Assembly: GCF_041521385.1 (NCBI RefSeq)
Contig: NZ_CP168006.1
Coordinates: 1,064,879-1,128,878 of the forward strand
Length of the DNA stretch: 64,000 bases
From: Alcaligenes faecalis
GTDB lineage: Bacteria; Pseudomonadota; Gammaproteobacteria; Burkholderiales; Burkholderiaceae_B
Direction: 5' to 3'
Shown: positions 46,234-57,008 of the stretch, in pieces
How positions within the stretch are numbered: position 1 is the stretch's first letter
How the letters are laid out: every line of letters starts with the position of its first letter
Program-made: the position numbers and the translations under genes
Notes under the pieces: model-generated
What the model was told of the DNA's origin: nothing
Seen by the model: only the letters and a program-made list of their open reading frames with translations
The model's database searches: none

Positions 46234-48282
46234 TTACTCCAGGCCGTCTCCTACCATCACTTGCCCCGCTTCATCGCTGTGTCGCTTGGCCTTTTGCTCC
46301 CGCAAAAACGCCAAGGCCCGAGCAGGATCACGAGTACGGGCAAAAGGTGGCAAACCACGCCACAACAATTTGCCGTAGGGCTTCTCAACAATACGGGTGT
46401 CACCCACCATCAGCACGCCCCAATCACGTTCGGTACGGATCAGACGCCCTGCCCCTTGTTTCAAGGCAATAGCGGCTTCGGGCAACTGATACTCCATAAA
46501 GGGATTACCGCCTCTGTCCTTGCATTCCTTGATACGGGCTTCCAGCACCGGATCATCGGGTGGCGCAAAGGGCAGCTTGTCGATGGCAACCAGCGTCAAA
46601 GCATCGCCGGGCAGGTCAATCCCTTCCCAAAAACTGGCACTACCCACCAGCACCGCATTGCCACGAGCACGGAACTCGTCCAGCAGAACTTGCCGGGAAC
46701 GCTCCCCCTGACGCAGCACATTGCGCTCTATGTCTTCCCGATCAAATCGGTCCCGCAGCATATCGGCAATCCGCTCTACCGAGCGCAAGGTGGTACAGAG
46801 CACCAGCACACCGCCCTGACCGGCCTTGATCAAGGGAATGAGCGCATCCACGAATGCCTGATTGAAATTCGGATGGCTAGGAAGCGGCAAGGTGCTGGGC
46901 ACATAGAACAGTGCCTGATTGGGATAGTCGAACGGTGACGCCCAGGCTTGCGTGCGGGCATCGAACAAGCCCAGTTGCCGCTTGAAGTGATTGAAGTCCC
47001 CGTGCACCGACAAAGTGGCCGAGGTCAGCACCCAGGACTGCTCCTTGCCTCGGTAGCGCGAGAAAATCTTGGCTACTGACAAAGGCGCACTGTGCAGGCG
47101 CAAATAATGCTGACCGCTTTCTACCCAACGCACGAACTCGTCAGGCTGATCTTCGTCTTTTTCGCTTTCTGGCAGATAAGCGTGACGGCCCTGGCGATCT
47201 GGCTGACTCCACTGGAACAAGCGCGCACGTATTTCCAATGCGCTCTTATGTGCCGCCGCCAGATCAGGATGGCGTTCAGCCACCATGGCCAGCATCTTGA
47301 TGACCTTGTCGAAGGTCTCCAGCACATTCTCCAGCGCCTCATCAAAAAGCTCGGGTTCGGGCAAGGCCTGAAAAGTAGCACGGCCACCTTGGGCCGCCAG
47401 CGAAGCAGTACGCAGATGCAAATCCCGCGCCGATTGTTCCAGCTTGCGGGCAACCTGACTCCAGTCCACGGTCTCACGGGCCTGGGCCAAACCCGCCGCT
47501 TCTATCTGCCGACACAAATCCGTCAATTGATACAAGGACACGCTGCTACCCAGAAAACGGGTAGCCACATCGGGCAGTTGGTGCGCTTCGTCAAATACCA
47601 CCAGATCCACGCTGGGCAGCAAATCCGTCACGCCTTCTTCACGCAAGGCCAGGTCGGCCATGAACAGGGCATGGTTCACCACCACCACATCGGCATCCTG
47701 GGCATGACGGCGGGCTTTCATCACAAAGCAGTCGCGCACAAAGGGACAGTCCTGTCCCAGGCAGTTATCCCGTGTGGAAGTGACTCGATGCCAAATATCC
47801 GCGTCCTCCGGGACCTCGGCCAGTTCACCCTTGTCACCGCTACGGCTACGCTCCGTAAAAAGCTGGATGGCACGCAGATACGCAATTTCCGCACGGGACT
47901 TCAGGGCACGGTCGTCCTGACCCAATCGTTCCAGATGGTAATGACAGACATAGTTACTGCGCCCCTTGAGCAAGGCCACATCCACCGGCAAGGCCAGCGC
48001 CTTGCGCAGATGAGGAATATCACGACGGAACAATTGATCCTGCAAGGTGCGCGTTCCAGTCGAGACCAAGGCTTTGCCACCTTGCATGAACACGGGCACC
48101 AGATAGGCCCAGGTCTTGCCCGTTCCGGTACCAGCCTCGGCGATCAATACGCCAGACTCGGCGACGGTCTCGCTGATGGCTTGGGCCAGCTCCAACTGAG
48201 CCTGTCGCGGACGATAGTGCGAGACAGATTCTGCCAATGGGCCTTGGGGGGAAAATATATCGGAATAATCCTGCAACAACAT
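46234..48282 (-). CDS. DinG/YoaA-type ATP-dependent DNA helicase
   Basis: 682-residue superfamily-2 helicase of the XPD-like, iron-sulfur class, from the ATG at 48282 (MLLQDYSDIF). Walker A is AEAGTGTGKTWAYL (about 49-62) and the box II is VVFDEAHQL (about 229-237). Four cysteines (113, 174, 179, 185) suit a 4Fe-4S cluster. The C-terminal helicase motifs VLVGSASFWEGIDLPGD and QGAGRLIRTERDWG are present. No N-terminal exonuclease domain is seen, so it resembles YoaA/DinG in Gram-negatives. Divergent from tex. Confidence 0.9.
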   Translation of the reverse strand: MLLQDYSDIFSPQGPLAESVSHYRPRQAQLELAQAISETVAESGVLIAEAGTGTGKTWAYLVPVFMQGGKALVSTGTRTLQDQLFRRDIPHLRKALALPVDVALLKGRSNYVCHYHLERLGQDDRALKSRAEIAYLRAIQLFTERSRSGDKGELAEVPEDADIWHRVTSTRDNCLGQDCPFVRDCFVMKARRHAQDADVVVVNHALFMADLALREEGVTDLLPSVDLVVFDEAHQLPDVATRFLGSSVSLYQLTDLCRQIEAAGLAQARETVDWSQVARKLEQSARDLHLRTASLAAQGGRATFQALPEPELFDEALENVLETFDKVIKMLAMVAERHPDLAAAHKSALEIRARLFQWSQPDRQGRHAYLPESEKDEDQPDEFVRWVESGQHYLRLHSAPLSVAKIFSRYRGKEQSWVLTSATLSVHGDFNHFKRQLGLFDARTQAWASPFDYPNQALFYVPSTLPLPSHPNFNQAFVDALIPLIKAGQGGVLVLCTTLRSVERIADMLRDRFDREDIERNVLRQGERSRQVLLDEFRARGNAVLVGSASFWEGIDLPGDALTLVAIDKLPFAPPDDPVLEARIKECKDRGGNPFMEYQLPEAAIALKQGAGRLIRTERDWGVLMVGDTRIVEKPYGKLLWRGLPPFARTRDPARALAFLREQKAKRHSDEAGQVMVGDGLE

Positions 48283-48442
48283 GGGGCAAAACCGCTCAGG
48301 GAGAGGTGACGAATGACAGAACTGTCTACAATCACAGTGGAATACATACAAGATGATACCTGCCAATTCTGGGTCGCTGCCGGTCTTTATGGCAAAATGC
48401 GGCGCTTGCAGACCCTTTTACAACGATGGACCCATAACTGAA

Positions 48443-50791
48443 ATGACTGTGGAAACCCTCGCCCAGCAACAGGATCACCAACAGATTCTGGCGCTACTGG
48501 CCTCTGAACTGAACATCCGCATCCAACAAGCCGCCTCTACGGTTGAGCTCTTGGACAACGGGGCCACGGTCCCTTTTATTGCCCGTTACCGCAAGGAAGC
48601 GACTGGCGGCCTGGACGATAATGTCCTGCGTGATCTGGAAGTGCGCCTGATCTATTTGCGCGATATGCAATCGCGTCGTCATGCCATTCTGGAATCGATC
48701 CGCCAGCAAGAAAAACTGACGCCCGAGCTGGAGCAAGCCATTTTGGCGGCGGACACCAAGCAGCGTCTGGAAGACTTATATGCACCGTACAAGCCCAAGC
48801 GTCGTACCCGTGCTCAGATTGCCCGCGAGGCCGGTCTGGAGCCGCTGGCGGACGCCATTCTGGCCCAGAAGGAGGCCGACCCTCTGACGTTGGCCGAAGG
48901 CTATCTGAATGCCGAAGCCAAGATCGACACGACCAAAGCTGCTCTGGACGGTGCCCGCGACATTCTGGCCGAACGCTTTGCCGAGCAAGCCGACCTGCTG
49001 GAAGCCATGCGCGACTATCTGTGGAAGTCCGCCCACTTGTACTCCAAGGTTGCCGAAGGCAAGGAGCAGGAAGGCGACAAGTTCCGCGACTGGTTCGACT
49101 TTAACGAAGCACTGCGCCAACTGCCTTCTCACCGCGTACTGGCTTTGTTGCGCGGTCGCCAGCAAGGTGCGCTGGATCTGCGCCTGGGTCTGAACCCCGA
49201 GCAGGATGCGCTTTTGCCCCACCCTTGTGTGCTGAAAGTTGCCGAGCTGACCGATATTGGCGCTGACTTTTCCGCCGACGCCAGCCCACGTGATCACTGG
49301 TTAGCCGAGGTCTGCCGCTGGACCTGGCGCGTCAAGTTGCTGACAGCGTTTGAATCCGAGCTGATTGGTCGTCTGCGCGAACAAGCCGAGCAAGAATCCA
49401 CCCGCGTGTTTGCCGCCAACCTGCGTGATTTGCTGCTGGCGGCCCCCGCTGGCAATAAAGCCGTGCTGGGCCTGGACCCAGGTATTCGTACCGGCGTAAA
49501 AGCCGCTGTGATCGATGCAACCGGCAAGGTGCTGGATACGGCCACCGTCTACCCCTTTGAGCCCCGTCGTGACCGCGAAGGCGCCATTCGTACCCTGGCC
49601 GGTCTGGCTACTCGCTACCAAGTTGAACTGGTGGCGATTGGTAACGGTACAGCGTCACGCGAAACCGAAAAACTGGTGGCTGACCTGCAATCGGCTTTCC
49701 CCCAACTGCCGCTAACCCGCGTCGTCGTGTCCGAGGCCGGTGCTTCGGTGTACTCCGCCTCCGAGCTGGCTGCCCAGGAATTCCCTGACATGGACGTCAG
49801 CCTGCGCGGTGCCGTCTCTATTGCCCGCCGCCTGCAAGATCCACTGGCCGAGCTGGTCAAGATCGACCCCAAATCCATTGGTGTGGGTCAGTACCAGCAC
49901 GACGTGAACCAGCGCGAACTGGCTCGCAGCCTGGACGCCGTCGTCGAGGATTGTGTGAACGCCGTGGGTGTGGACGTCAACACTGCTTCCGCTCCCCTGC
50001 TGGCGCGCGTGTCCGGCCTGAACAACACGCTGGCCAAAAACATCGTCATCTGGCGTGACGAAAACGGTGCCTTCCAAAGCCGCAAGCAGTTGCGTGACGT
50101 ACCACGTTTTGGTGAAAAAGCCTTTGAACAGGCCGCGGGCTTTTTGCGTATTCCCGGCGCAGCCAACCCGCTGGATGCCTCTGCAGTTCACCCGGAGGCC
50201 TACCCGGTTGCTGCCCGTATTCTGGAGCGTCTGCAAACCGAAGCCAGTGATGTCATGGGTAAGTCCGGCGCATTGAAAGGCTTGTCGCCGTCGGACTTTA
50301 CGGATGAACGCTTTGGTTTGCCCACCGTGCGTGATATTTTTAACGAAATTGAAAAACCCGGCCGCGACCCTCGCCCTGAATTCACCACCGCCAAGTTCCA
50401 GGAAGGCATCAACTCTCTGAACGATTTGACGCCCGGCATGATTCTGGAAGGCGTAGTCACCAACGTAGCCAACTTTGGCGCCTTCGTGGACGTAGGCGTA
50501 CACCAGGACGGTCTGGTCCATATCTCGGCCCTGTCCGACACCTTTGTGAAAGACCCGAGAGATGTCGTTCGCGTGGGTCAGACGGTTAAGGTTAAAGTTC
50601 AGGAAGTGGATGTAGCCCGCAAGCGTATTGGTTTGACCATGCGCCTGAACGACGACAGCGGCCCGATGCGTGGTTCCAGCAGCACAAACAACGCTCCCCA
50701 GCGCCGTTCCGGAAACAATCGTCCCAACCGGCAAGCTGAACCGGCACCAACCGGTGCCATGGCAGCCGCCTTTAGCAAGCTTCGGAGATAA
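48443..50791 (+). CDS. tex: Tex-family transcription accessory protein
   Basis: 782 residues from the ATG at 48443 (MTVETLAQQQDHQQI). Nucleic-acid-binding protein linked to transcription and stress. N-terminal helical part with ELLDNGATVPFIARYRKEATGGLDD (about 33-57); YqgF/RNase H-like domain with LGLDPGIRTGVKAA (about 341-354); helix-hairpin-helix motifs (about 500-560); C-terminal S1 domain with LEGVVTNVANFGAFVDVG. The last 50 residues are polar and basic. The gene downstream starts three bases after the stop. Confidence 0.95.
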   Translation: MTVETLAQQQDHQQILALLASELNIRIQQAASTVELLDNGATVPFIARYRKEATGGLDDNVLRDLEVRLIYLRDMQSRRHAILESIRQQEKLTPELEQAILAADTKQRLEDLYAPYKPKRRTRAQIAREAGLEPLADAILAQKEADPLTLAEGYLNAEAKIDTTKAALDGARDILAERFAEQADLLEAMRDYLWKSAHLYSKVAEGKEQEGDKFRDWFDFNEALRQLPSHRVLALLRGRQQGALDLRLGLNPEQDALLPHPCVLKVAELTDIGADFSADASPRDHWLAEVCRWTWRVKLLTAFESELIGRLREQAEQESTRVFAANLRDLLLAAPAGNKAVLGLDPGIRTGVKAAVIDATGKVLDTATVYPFEPRRDREGAIRTLAGLATRYQVELVAIGNGTASRETEKLVADLQSAFPQLPLTRVVVSEAGASVYSASELAAQEFPDMDVSLRGAVSIARRLQDPLAELVKIDPKSIGVGQYQHDVNQRELARSLDAVVEDCVNAVGVDVNTASAPLLARVSGLNNTLAKNIVIWRDENGAFQSRKQLRDVPRFGEKAFEQAAGFLRIPGAANPLDASAVHPEAYPVAARILERLQTEASDVMGKSGALKGLSPSDFTDERFGLPTVRDIFNEIEKPGRDPRPEFTTAKFQEGINSLNDLTPGMILEGVVTNVANFGAFVDVGVHQDGLVHISALSDTFVKDPRDVVRVGQTVKVKVQEVDVARKRIGLTMRLNDDSGPMRGSSSTNNAPQRRSGNNRPNRQAEPAPTGAMAAAFSKLRR

Positions 50792-50794
50792 GCC

Positions 50795-51307
50795 ATGACT
50801 GAGACCGAGCGCCTTCCCCAACTGACGCGTCTGCTCAATCTGCTGACCGGATTTGATCAGAAGGAACAGGATATTGCAGCCATCAGCCAGTCCGTACTGA
50901 CTGCCAGCGCCAGCCCGGCGGCGATGGGTGAGGCTTATGGCAAGCACGCCCAGAACCTGATGGAACATGATCCAGATGGTGCTCTGATCCTGGCCATCAG
51001 CTACGAACTGGACGACTATCTGGCCCTGGCCGATACCGTTGATGAGCTGTGGGAAGAAATCCTGGCTGCGTTTGAGAGCCAGGACCTGCCCGCCTTTCCC
51101 TACGACGATATGCCTTTTCAGGACGTGGACGGCTTTTTCCAATGGGCTAACGAACAGTTACAAGAGTTTCACCCCTCCTACTGCCTGCTGGAGTTTGCCC
51201 AAAGCTATGACGAAGAGTTTCAACTGATCGTGGTCAAACGCGAGAACCTGGAAGAAATTCTAAATCTGTGTGAAGAGCTGGGTATTCCCGCCCAGCCTGC
51301 TCAATAA
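50795..51307 (+). CDS. Hypothetical acidic protein linked to tex
   Basis: 170 residues, acidic (many Asp/Glu), without signal peptide or membrane segment. Aromatic-rich segments such as FPYDDMPFQDVDGFFQWANE (about 101-120) and LEEILNLCEELGIPAQ at the C-terminus are the most distinctive. I do not recognise a family. It begins three bases after tex, so the two are co-transcribed and probably co-translated. A terminator closes the pair. Confidence 0.8.
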   Translation: MTETERLPQLTRLLNLLTGFDQKEQDIAAISQSVLTASASPAAMGEAYGKHAQNLMEHDPDGALILAISYELDDYLALADTVDELWEEILAAFESQDLPAFPYDDMPFQDVDGFFQWANEQLQEFHPSYCLLEFAQSYDEEFQLIVVKRENLEEILNLCEELGIPAQPAQ

Positions 51308-51365
51308 AGACCGTATCGATGCGAGCACAAGCCCTCATCGAGATACACGGGGACTAGCCACCATA

Positions 51366-51403
51366 AACCAACAGGCCCACGGATGAGTGGGCCTGTTGCT
51401 TTT
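51366..51403. terminator. Intrinsic terminator after tex operon
   Basis: Perfect 12-bp stem CAACAGGCCCAC / GTGGGCCTGTTG followed by CTTTT. Between the tex operon and the convergent trpS. Confidence 0.85.
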
Positions 51404-51462
51404 CAAACTGACTGCATCCGCTACGGGTATCCTTCATACCCATCTCGCAGCAGAATCATCAC

Positions 51463-52785
51463 CTAGTCTCGCATCGAATCCAAAGCCGCTTCGAGCGCAT
51501 CGCGCAAATCTGCCGAGACACGTGCCACTTCTTCACCAGCGCAATGAATGTGCAGCTCCTGACCTTCCTGTTTGGCGACTTCGGCAAAAGCCGCTGTCTG
51601 CAGTGCCTTGATCGCCACACCAGCCTGTTTTGGGTCTGCGTAAGAGCGAGACAGAAACAGCTCTTGTCCAGCAGCATCTTGCAGGCGGAAACGGAAGGTG
51701 CCGTCTTCGTCGCGGAAGTTCACAAAACGAGCTTTACGAGCCTTGGCTTCAGTCTTGCTAACTGCCACGCTCAAGGGGTCACGCAGGCCCACGGCCGCCT
51801 TCAATTCATGGATGAAGGGGGTGGCGTAGGCTCGGGCCTTGCGCGCGCCAACTTGCAGCAAATCCTCAATATCCTGAGGACGAGCCATCAAGGCTTCGTA
51901 GCGATCCCGCATGGGCGCAATCATGGCTTCCAGCAACTGATGCAAAGCATCCTTAGCCTCGCCCCAGGCCATACCGTCGATCAACTGCTGACGGAAGGCT
52001 TGAGTCTGCTCGGGTGTCGCAAAGGCCTTGTACAAGGCCGTCAGGTGCGACTCATCGGGGTCTTTAGACTCGCCGGGACCTTTGGAGTCCGTCACGATGC
52101 GGGCGATGGCAGACTTCAGTGCCTTGGCACCACCTTCAAACAAGGGAATGGTGTTGTCATAGCTCTTGGACATCTTGCGGCCATCCAGGCCGGGCAAGAG
52201 GGCCACGTCCTCTTCTACCTGCACCTCAGGCAAGACAAACAGCTCCTTGCCACGGCCATACAGGTGATTGAAGCTCTTGGCGATATCGCGTGCCATTTCC
52301 AGGTGCTGCACCTGATCCCGGCCCACAGGTACCTTATGGGCATTGAACATCAGGATGTCGGCCGCCATCAGTACGGGGTAGCTGAACAGGCCCATGGTAA
52401 CGCCATCATCAGGCTCTACGCCCGCCGCCTCATTCTTGTCGACAGAAGCCTTGTAAGCGTGCGCACGGTTCATCAAGCCCTTGCCGGTTACACAGCCCAG
52501 CATCCAGGACAACTCCGGAATCTCCGGAATATCGGATTGACGGTAGAACGTTACTTTTTCCACATCCAGGCCGCAGGCCAGCCAGGTAGCCGCAATCGCA
52601 CGGCGCGAAATGGCTACGCGTTCCGGGTCGTCACATTTGATCAGGGCGTGGTAGTCCGCCATGAAGAAAAATGCGTCGACATCAGCTTGCTGGCTAGCAC
52701 GGATAGCCGGACGAATCGCCCCGGCATAATTACCCAAGTGTGGAATACCGGTCGTTGTAACGCCGGTCAGTACTCGTGTCGTCAT
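51463..52785 (-). CDS. trpS: Tryptophanyl-tRNA synthetase with C-terminal extra module
   Basis: Charges tRNA-Trp. 440 residues, about 100 longer than the usual 330-345. The class I catalytic fold has TGIPHLGNY (about 12-20, HIGH-like) and KMSKS (204-208). The normal C-terminus ends near 350. Residues about 361-398 ([20 protein letters not shown] and following helix) resemble the DUF1508/YegP fold. The extra module is an observation; its role is unknown. Followed on the same strand by no other gene; zapE is upstream by 76 bases. Confidence 0.94.
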   Translation of the reverse strand: MTTRVLTGVTTTGIPHLGNYAGAIRPAIRASQQADVDAFFFMADYHALIKCDDPERVAISRRAIAATWLACGLDVEKVTFYRQSDIPEIPELSWMLGCVTGKGLMNRAHAYKASVDKNEAAGVEPDDGVTMGLFSYPVLMAADILMFNAHKVPVGRDQVQHLEMARDIAKSFNHLYGRGKELFVLPEVQVEEDVALLPGLDGRKMSKSYDNTIPLFEGGAKALKSAIARIVTDSKGPGESKDPDESHLTALYKAFATPEQTQAFRQQLIDGMAWGEAKDALHQLLEAMIAPMRDRYEALMARPQDIEDLLQVGARKARAYATPFIHELKAAVGLRDPLSVAVSKTEAKARKARFVNFRDEDGTFRFRLQDAAGQELFLSRSYADPKQAGVAIKALQTAAFAEVAKQEGQELHIHCAGEEVARVSADLRDALEAALDSMRD

Positions 52786-52861
52786 GATAAAAAATACGCT
52801 TATAAAACTACGTGTCAGGGTTCAGGAATCAGGCGCGTGGCCAGTGGCCGCACCCAGCCTC

Positions 52862-53953
52862 CTACAAAATAACTGCCTGGCGCCGCTCTGACTCCAGGTA
52901 CTCGCGCGATTGCATTTCCATCAAACGCGAGACAGTACGGTGGAACTCATTGGCCATGGGGCCATCGACATACAACTGATCCTCGGGCACCGCCGCGGAC
53001 ATAATAAATTTGACTTTGTGATCGTAAAAAACATCGACCAGCCAGGTAAAGCGCCGGGCCGCAGAAGCATCACGAGCCGTCATGCGGGGAACATCGGACA
53101 GGATCACAGTCTGGAATCGGTTAGCCAGTTCCAGATAATCGTTCTGCGAACGTGCGCTGACGCACAAAGTCTCGAAATCAAACCAGACAGCCGAGCCTGA
53201 CAAGGCCACCGCTTTTACATCCCGGTTTTCGATGCTGAGCACCGGCTCTTGAGGGGCCGTGTCCGACAAGGCCGTGAACATGGCTTGCAACTCTGCGGTG
53301 GTCTGTGGCCCCAATGGCGTCAAATAGGTTTTCACCTGCTCCAGCGCACGGCGACGGTAATCCACCCCCGTGTCCACGTTCATGATGTCCATGTTCTTCT
53401 GGATCAGCGCAATAGCGGGCAAGATGCGGTCGCGGTGCAGGCCTTCCGGATACAAGGTGGAAGGCTCGTAGTTGGAGGTCATCACAAAGGACGTACCGCG
53501 CTCGAACAGGCCCAGCAGCAGCTTGTACAAAATCATGGCATCGGCCACATCCGAGACGTGGAACTCGTCAAAACAGATCAGGCGATAACGCTTGGCGATA
53601 CGTTTGGCGACCTCATCCAAGGGATCACTCATGCCTTTGACCTGATTCAGCTCTTTGTGCACGCCGCGCATGAACTCATGGAAGTGAATCCGAGTTTTGC
53701 GCTTGAGCGGCACCGTCAGGTAGAAGGCGTCCATCAGGAAGCTCTTGCCGCGCCCGACCCCACCCCACAGGTACACACCACGCGGCACTTCCGGACGGGA
53801 AAACATACGACGCAAGGCCCCGGAGCGCATTCTGCGAAACTCCACCCACTCGTCGTAATAGCGTTGCAACCGGTCTATAGCCTGCTCCTGTGCCTGGTCG
53901 GCACGGTAGCCTTTTTCCGCTAAAGCCTGATGGTAATACTCGTGAACATTCAT
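52862..53953 (-). CDS. zapE: Cell division protein ZapE (AFG1-like ATPase)
   Basis: AAA-type ATPase that interacts with FtsZ. 363 residues. Walker A LWGGVGRGKSFLMD (about 62-75), Walker B ICFDEFHVSDVADAMIL (about 125-141), and the family's conserved RTRIHFHEFM. Length fits. Same strand as trpS, which follows by 76 bases; possible operon. No terminator between them. Confidence 0.93.
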   Translation of the reverse strand: MNVHEYYHQALAEKGYRADQAQEQAIDRLQRYYDEWVEFRRMRSGALRRMFSRPEVPRGVYLWGGVGRGKSFLMDAFYLTVPLKRKTRIHFHEFMRGVHKELNQVKGMSDPLDEVAKRIAKRYRLICFDEFHVSDVADAMILYKLLLGLFERGTSFVMTSNYEPSTLYPEGLHRDRILPAIALIQKNMDIMNVDTGVDYRRRALEQVKTYLTPLGPQTTAELQAMFTALSDTAPQEPVLSIENRDVKAVALSGSAVWFDFETLCVSARSQNDYLELANRFQTVILSDVPRMTARDASAARRFTWLVDVFYDHKVKFIMSAAVPEDQLYVDGPMANEFHRTVSRLMEMQSREYLESERRQAVIL

Positions 53954-54118
53954 ATCACTGAAAATAAAAGAACCTGTCCAAGACAGGTAGTGGTCTGCCA
54001 GTATGCACTGTAATCCCCAGCAGCACCGCTTTTGACGCAGGGTCTGAGCCTACTGCGCGGTTAATTACCTCACGCATCGCAGCCGCTACGGACTGCTGTG
54101 ATCAGCCTTTCGTGACGA

Positions 54119-54150
54119 AAAAAAGGGCGAGCCCGTGCCCGCCCTTTTCC
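54119..54150 (-). terminator. Intrinsic terminator after lpdA
   Basis: Stem AAAGGGCG / CGCCCTTT followed on the minus strand by eight T. Lies about 25 bases after the lpdA stop and closes sucA-sucB-lpdA. Confidence 0.85.
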
Positions 54151-54170
54151 AACAACACCCTGAAAGTCTA

Positions 54171-55598
54171 TCAGAAGTTCAGAGCGCGTTTGTCCACTGC
54201 CAAGGCCGCTTCTTTCAGGGCTTCGGACAGGGTTGGGTGAGCATGGCAAATACGGGCGATATCTTCCGACGCGCCACGGAATTCCATAATGGCAACAGCT
54301 TCAGCCACCAGCTCGGAAGCCACAGGGCCCACAAAGTGCACGCCCAGAACTTCGTCCGTCTTGGCATCCGCCAGAACCTTCACAAAGCCGGTAGTGTCAC
54401 CCAATGCGCGGGCACGGCCATTAGCCAGGAAGGGGAAGCTGCCAGCGCGGTAAGCACGGCCTTCGGTCTTCAGTTGCTGTTCGGTCTTGCCAACCCAGGC
54501 GATTTCGGGCGAGGTGTAAATAACCCAAGGCACGGTGTCGAAGTTGACGTGGGGTTGCTGACCAGCCAGACGCTCGGCCACAGCCACACCTTCCTCTTCG
54601 GCCTTGTGAGCCAGCATAGGACCACGCACCACGTCACCCACCGCCCAGATACCTGGCAGGCTGGTGGCGCAATCGTCGTCCACCACCACGAAGCCGCGCT
54701 CGTCCAGTTTCAGACCAATGGTGTCTGCACCCAGACCGGCCGTGTTAGGCACACGGCCAATGGACACGATCAACTTGTCGGCCTCCAGCTTGTGCTCGGC
54801 ACCAGCGGCGTCCACATAGTTGATGGCAACACTCTTGGCCGTCTTTTTGATTTCACCCACTTTCACGCCCACATTGATCTTCAGACCTTGCTTGGTGAAA
54901 GCCTTCAGAGCTTCCTTGGCAACGTCGCGATCCACAGCGGACAGGAACTCGGGAGCCCCTTCCAGAATGGTCACTTCGGCGCCCAGACGACGCCACACGC
55001 TACCCAGTTCCAGACCGATCACGCCAGCACCGATAACGGCCAGCTTCTTGGGAACCTTGGGCAGACGCAGTGCGCCGTCGTTGGACAAAATTTGCTCTTC
55101 GTCGAAATCGGCACCAGGCAAGGCACGAGCCGAACTACCGGTAGCGATGATGACGTTCTTGGCAACCAGCTCTTCGGCATTGGCACCGGCCACGTTCACC
55201 GACCAGCCGCCGTCAACCTTGCCGCCAAAAGAGGCCGTACCGTGAAAGAAGTTAACCTTGTTCTTTTTGAACAGGTACAGAATGCCGTCGTTGTTCTGCT
55301 TGACGACCACGTCTTTACGACCGATCAGCTTGTCCAGATTCAGCGATACGCCCTTGACATCCACGCCATGATCAGCCAGATGCAAATTGGCGTGCTCGAA
55401 GTGTTCGGACGATTGCAGCAAGGCCTTGGAAGGAATGCAACCAACGTTGGTGCACGTACCGCCAGGAGCGGGTTTGCCTTCCGCGGTGGACCATGCATCC
55501 ACGCAAGCGACGCTCATACCCAGTTGAGCAGCGCGGATGGCGGCGATGTAGCCACCAGGGCCTGCACCAATCACGACAACATCAAATTGCTTAGCCAT
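54171..55598 (-). CDS. lpdA: Dihydrolipoamide dehydrogenase (E3)
   Basis: FAD enzyme that reoxidises lipoamide in 2-oxoacid dehydrogenase complexes. 475 residues from the ATG at 55598. FAD loop [21 protein letters not shown] (pieces about 7-27) and redox-active cysteines Cys49 and Cys54 in [16 protein letters not shown]-binding [12 protein letters not shown]-terminal HAHPTLSE with the catalytic His. Third gene of the complex, 160 bases after sucB. Confidence 0.96.
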   Translation of the reverse strand: MAKQFDVVVIGAGPGGYIAAIRAAQLGMSVACVDAWSTAEGKPAPGGTCTNVGCIPSKALLQSSEHFEHANLHLADHGVDVKGVSLNLDKLIGRKDVVVKQNNDGILYLFKKNKVNFFHGTASFGGKVDGGWSVNVAGANAEELVAKNVIIATGSSARALPGADFDEEQILSNDGALRLPKVPKKLAVIGAGVIGLELGSVWRRLGAEVTILEGAPEFLSAVDRDVAKEALKAFTKQGLKINVGVKVGEIKKTAKSVAINYVDAAGAEHKLEADKLIVSIGRVPNTAGLGADTIGLKLDERGFVVVDDDCATSLPGIWAVGDVVRGPMLAHKAEEEGVAVAERLAGQQPHVNFDTVPWVIYTSPEIAWVGKTEQQLKTEGRAYRAGSFPFLANGRARALGDTTGFVKVLADAKTDEVLGVHFVGPVASELVAEAVAIMEFRGASEDIARICHAHPTLSEALKEAALAVDKRALNF

Positions 55599-55759
55599 AA
55601 AAAATCCCATAAATGTGAAAAGGCACACTGGACCGCCCTACAAGCAGGCGGGAAAGAATCAGGTGGCGGACGCCAACCCCCAGCTCCTTAAACAAAGTCG
55701 GCCAAGGCTTAGAAGCAAGCACTTGGCCGTAAACATACTAGACCGAAACTACCGCGTGC

Positions 55760-56974
55760 TTAGACGTTCAACAGCAGACGCTGTGGATCTTCCAAGGCTT
55801 CCTTCATGGCCACCAGACCCAGAACGGCTTCGCGGCCGTCGATGATGCGGTGGTCGTAGGACATGGCCAGGTAGTTCATGGGGCGAATCACGATCTGACC
55901 GTTCTCCACAACAGCACGGTCCTTGGTGGCGTGAATGCCCAGGATGGCGGACTGAGGTGGGTTGATGATGGGAGTGGACAGCATGGAGCCGAACACACCA
56001 CCGTTGGAGATCGAGAAGGTACCGCCTGTCATTTCTTCCAGGGTCAGCTTGCCGTCGCGAGCACGGGCACCGAAGTCAGCGATTTGCTTTTCGATGTCAG
56101 CGATGGACATTTGATCGGCGTTACGCAGGATGGGCACCACCAAACCGCGTGGGCTGCCAACGGCCACACCGATGTCAAAGTAACCGTGATAGATGACGTC
56201 TTTGCCATCCACCGAGGCGTTCAGCACGGGGTACTTCTTCAACGCAGCCACAGCCGCTTTCACGAAGAAGGACATGAAACCCAGTTTCACACCGTGCTCT
56301 TTCTCGAACTGATCTTTGTATTTTTTACGCAAATCCAGCACCGCTTGCATGTTCACTTCGTTGAACGTGGTCAACATGGCGTTTTCGGATTGCGACTGCA
56401 GCAGACGCTCGGCGATACGAGCACGCAGGCGGCTCATGGGCACGCGCTGCTCTGGACGGCCATCCAGAGACAAGGTGGCGGGTGCAACAGGAGCAGCCGC
56501 AGGCTTGCTGGCGGCAGCGGCGTTGGCTTCCAGAGCGTCGCCCTTGGTGATGCGACCACCACGGCCGGAGCCTTCCACGGAGCTGGCTTCCACGCCTTTC
56601 TCAGCCAGGATCTTGGCAGCAGCAGGCGAAGCAACCGAGGAAGCAGCCGAACTGGTGGCTGGGGCAGCAGCAGCGGGCGCAGCGGCTGGGGCAGCTTCTT
56701 GAGCGGCAGCAGGAGCGGCGGCGCTGGCCTTGCCTTCGGAGTCGATACGGGCCAGCACGTCACCGGAGGTCACGGTGCTGCCGTTGGCCTTGACGATTTC
56801 GCTCAGTACACCCGATGCAGGAGCGGGAACTTCCAGCACAACCTTGTCAGTTTCGACCTCGATCAGGATTTCGTCGGCCTGAACCATTTCGCCAGGTTGT
56901 TTTTTCCATTCCAGCAAGGTGGCTTCGGAGATGGATTCAGAAAGTTGGGGAACCAGAACGTCAGTAATTGCCAT
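55760..56974 (-). CDS. sucB: Dihydrolipoyllysine succinyltransferase (E2)
   Basis: Core of the 2-oxoglutarate dehydrogenase complex. 404 residues. One lipoyl domain (about 1-78) with lipoylated Lys44 in [11 protein letters not shown]; an Ala/Pro-rich linker (about 80-110); E3-binding domain (about 110-150); catalytic domain with [13 protein letters not shown] near the C-terminus (His and Asp active residues). 34 bases after sucA. Confidence 0.97.
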   Translation of the reverse strand: MAITDVLVPQLSESISEATLLEWKKQPGEMVQADEILIEVETDKVVLEVPAPASGVLSEIVKANGSTVTSGDVLARIDSEGKASAAAPAAAQEAAPAAAPAAAAPATSSAASSVASPAAAKILAEKGVEASSVEGSGRGGRITKGDALEANAAAASKPAAAPVAPATLSLDGRPEQRVPMSRLRARIAERLLQSQSENAMLTTFNEVNMQAVLDLRKKYKDQFEKEHGVKLGFMSFFVKAAVAALKKYPVLNASVDGKDVIYHGYFDIGVAVGSPRGLVVPILRNADQMSIADIEKQIADFGARARDGKLTLEEMTGGTFSISNGGVFGSMLSTPIINPPQSAILGIHATKDRAVVENGQIVIRPMNYLAMSYDHRIIDGREAVLGLVAMKEALEDPQRLLLNV

Positions 56975-57008
56975 GATTATATTTTCCGTATTTAAAATTT
57001 GGGGTGCG

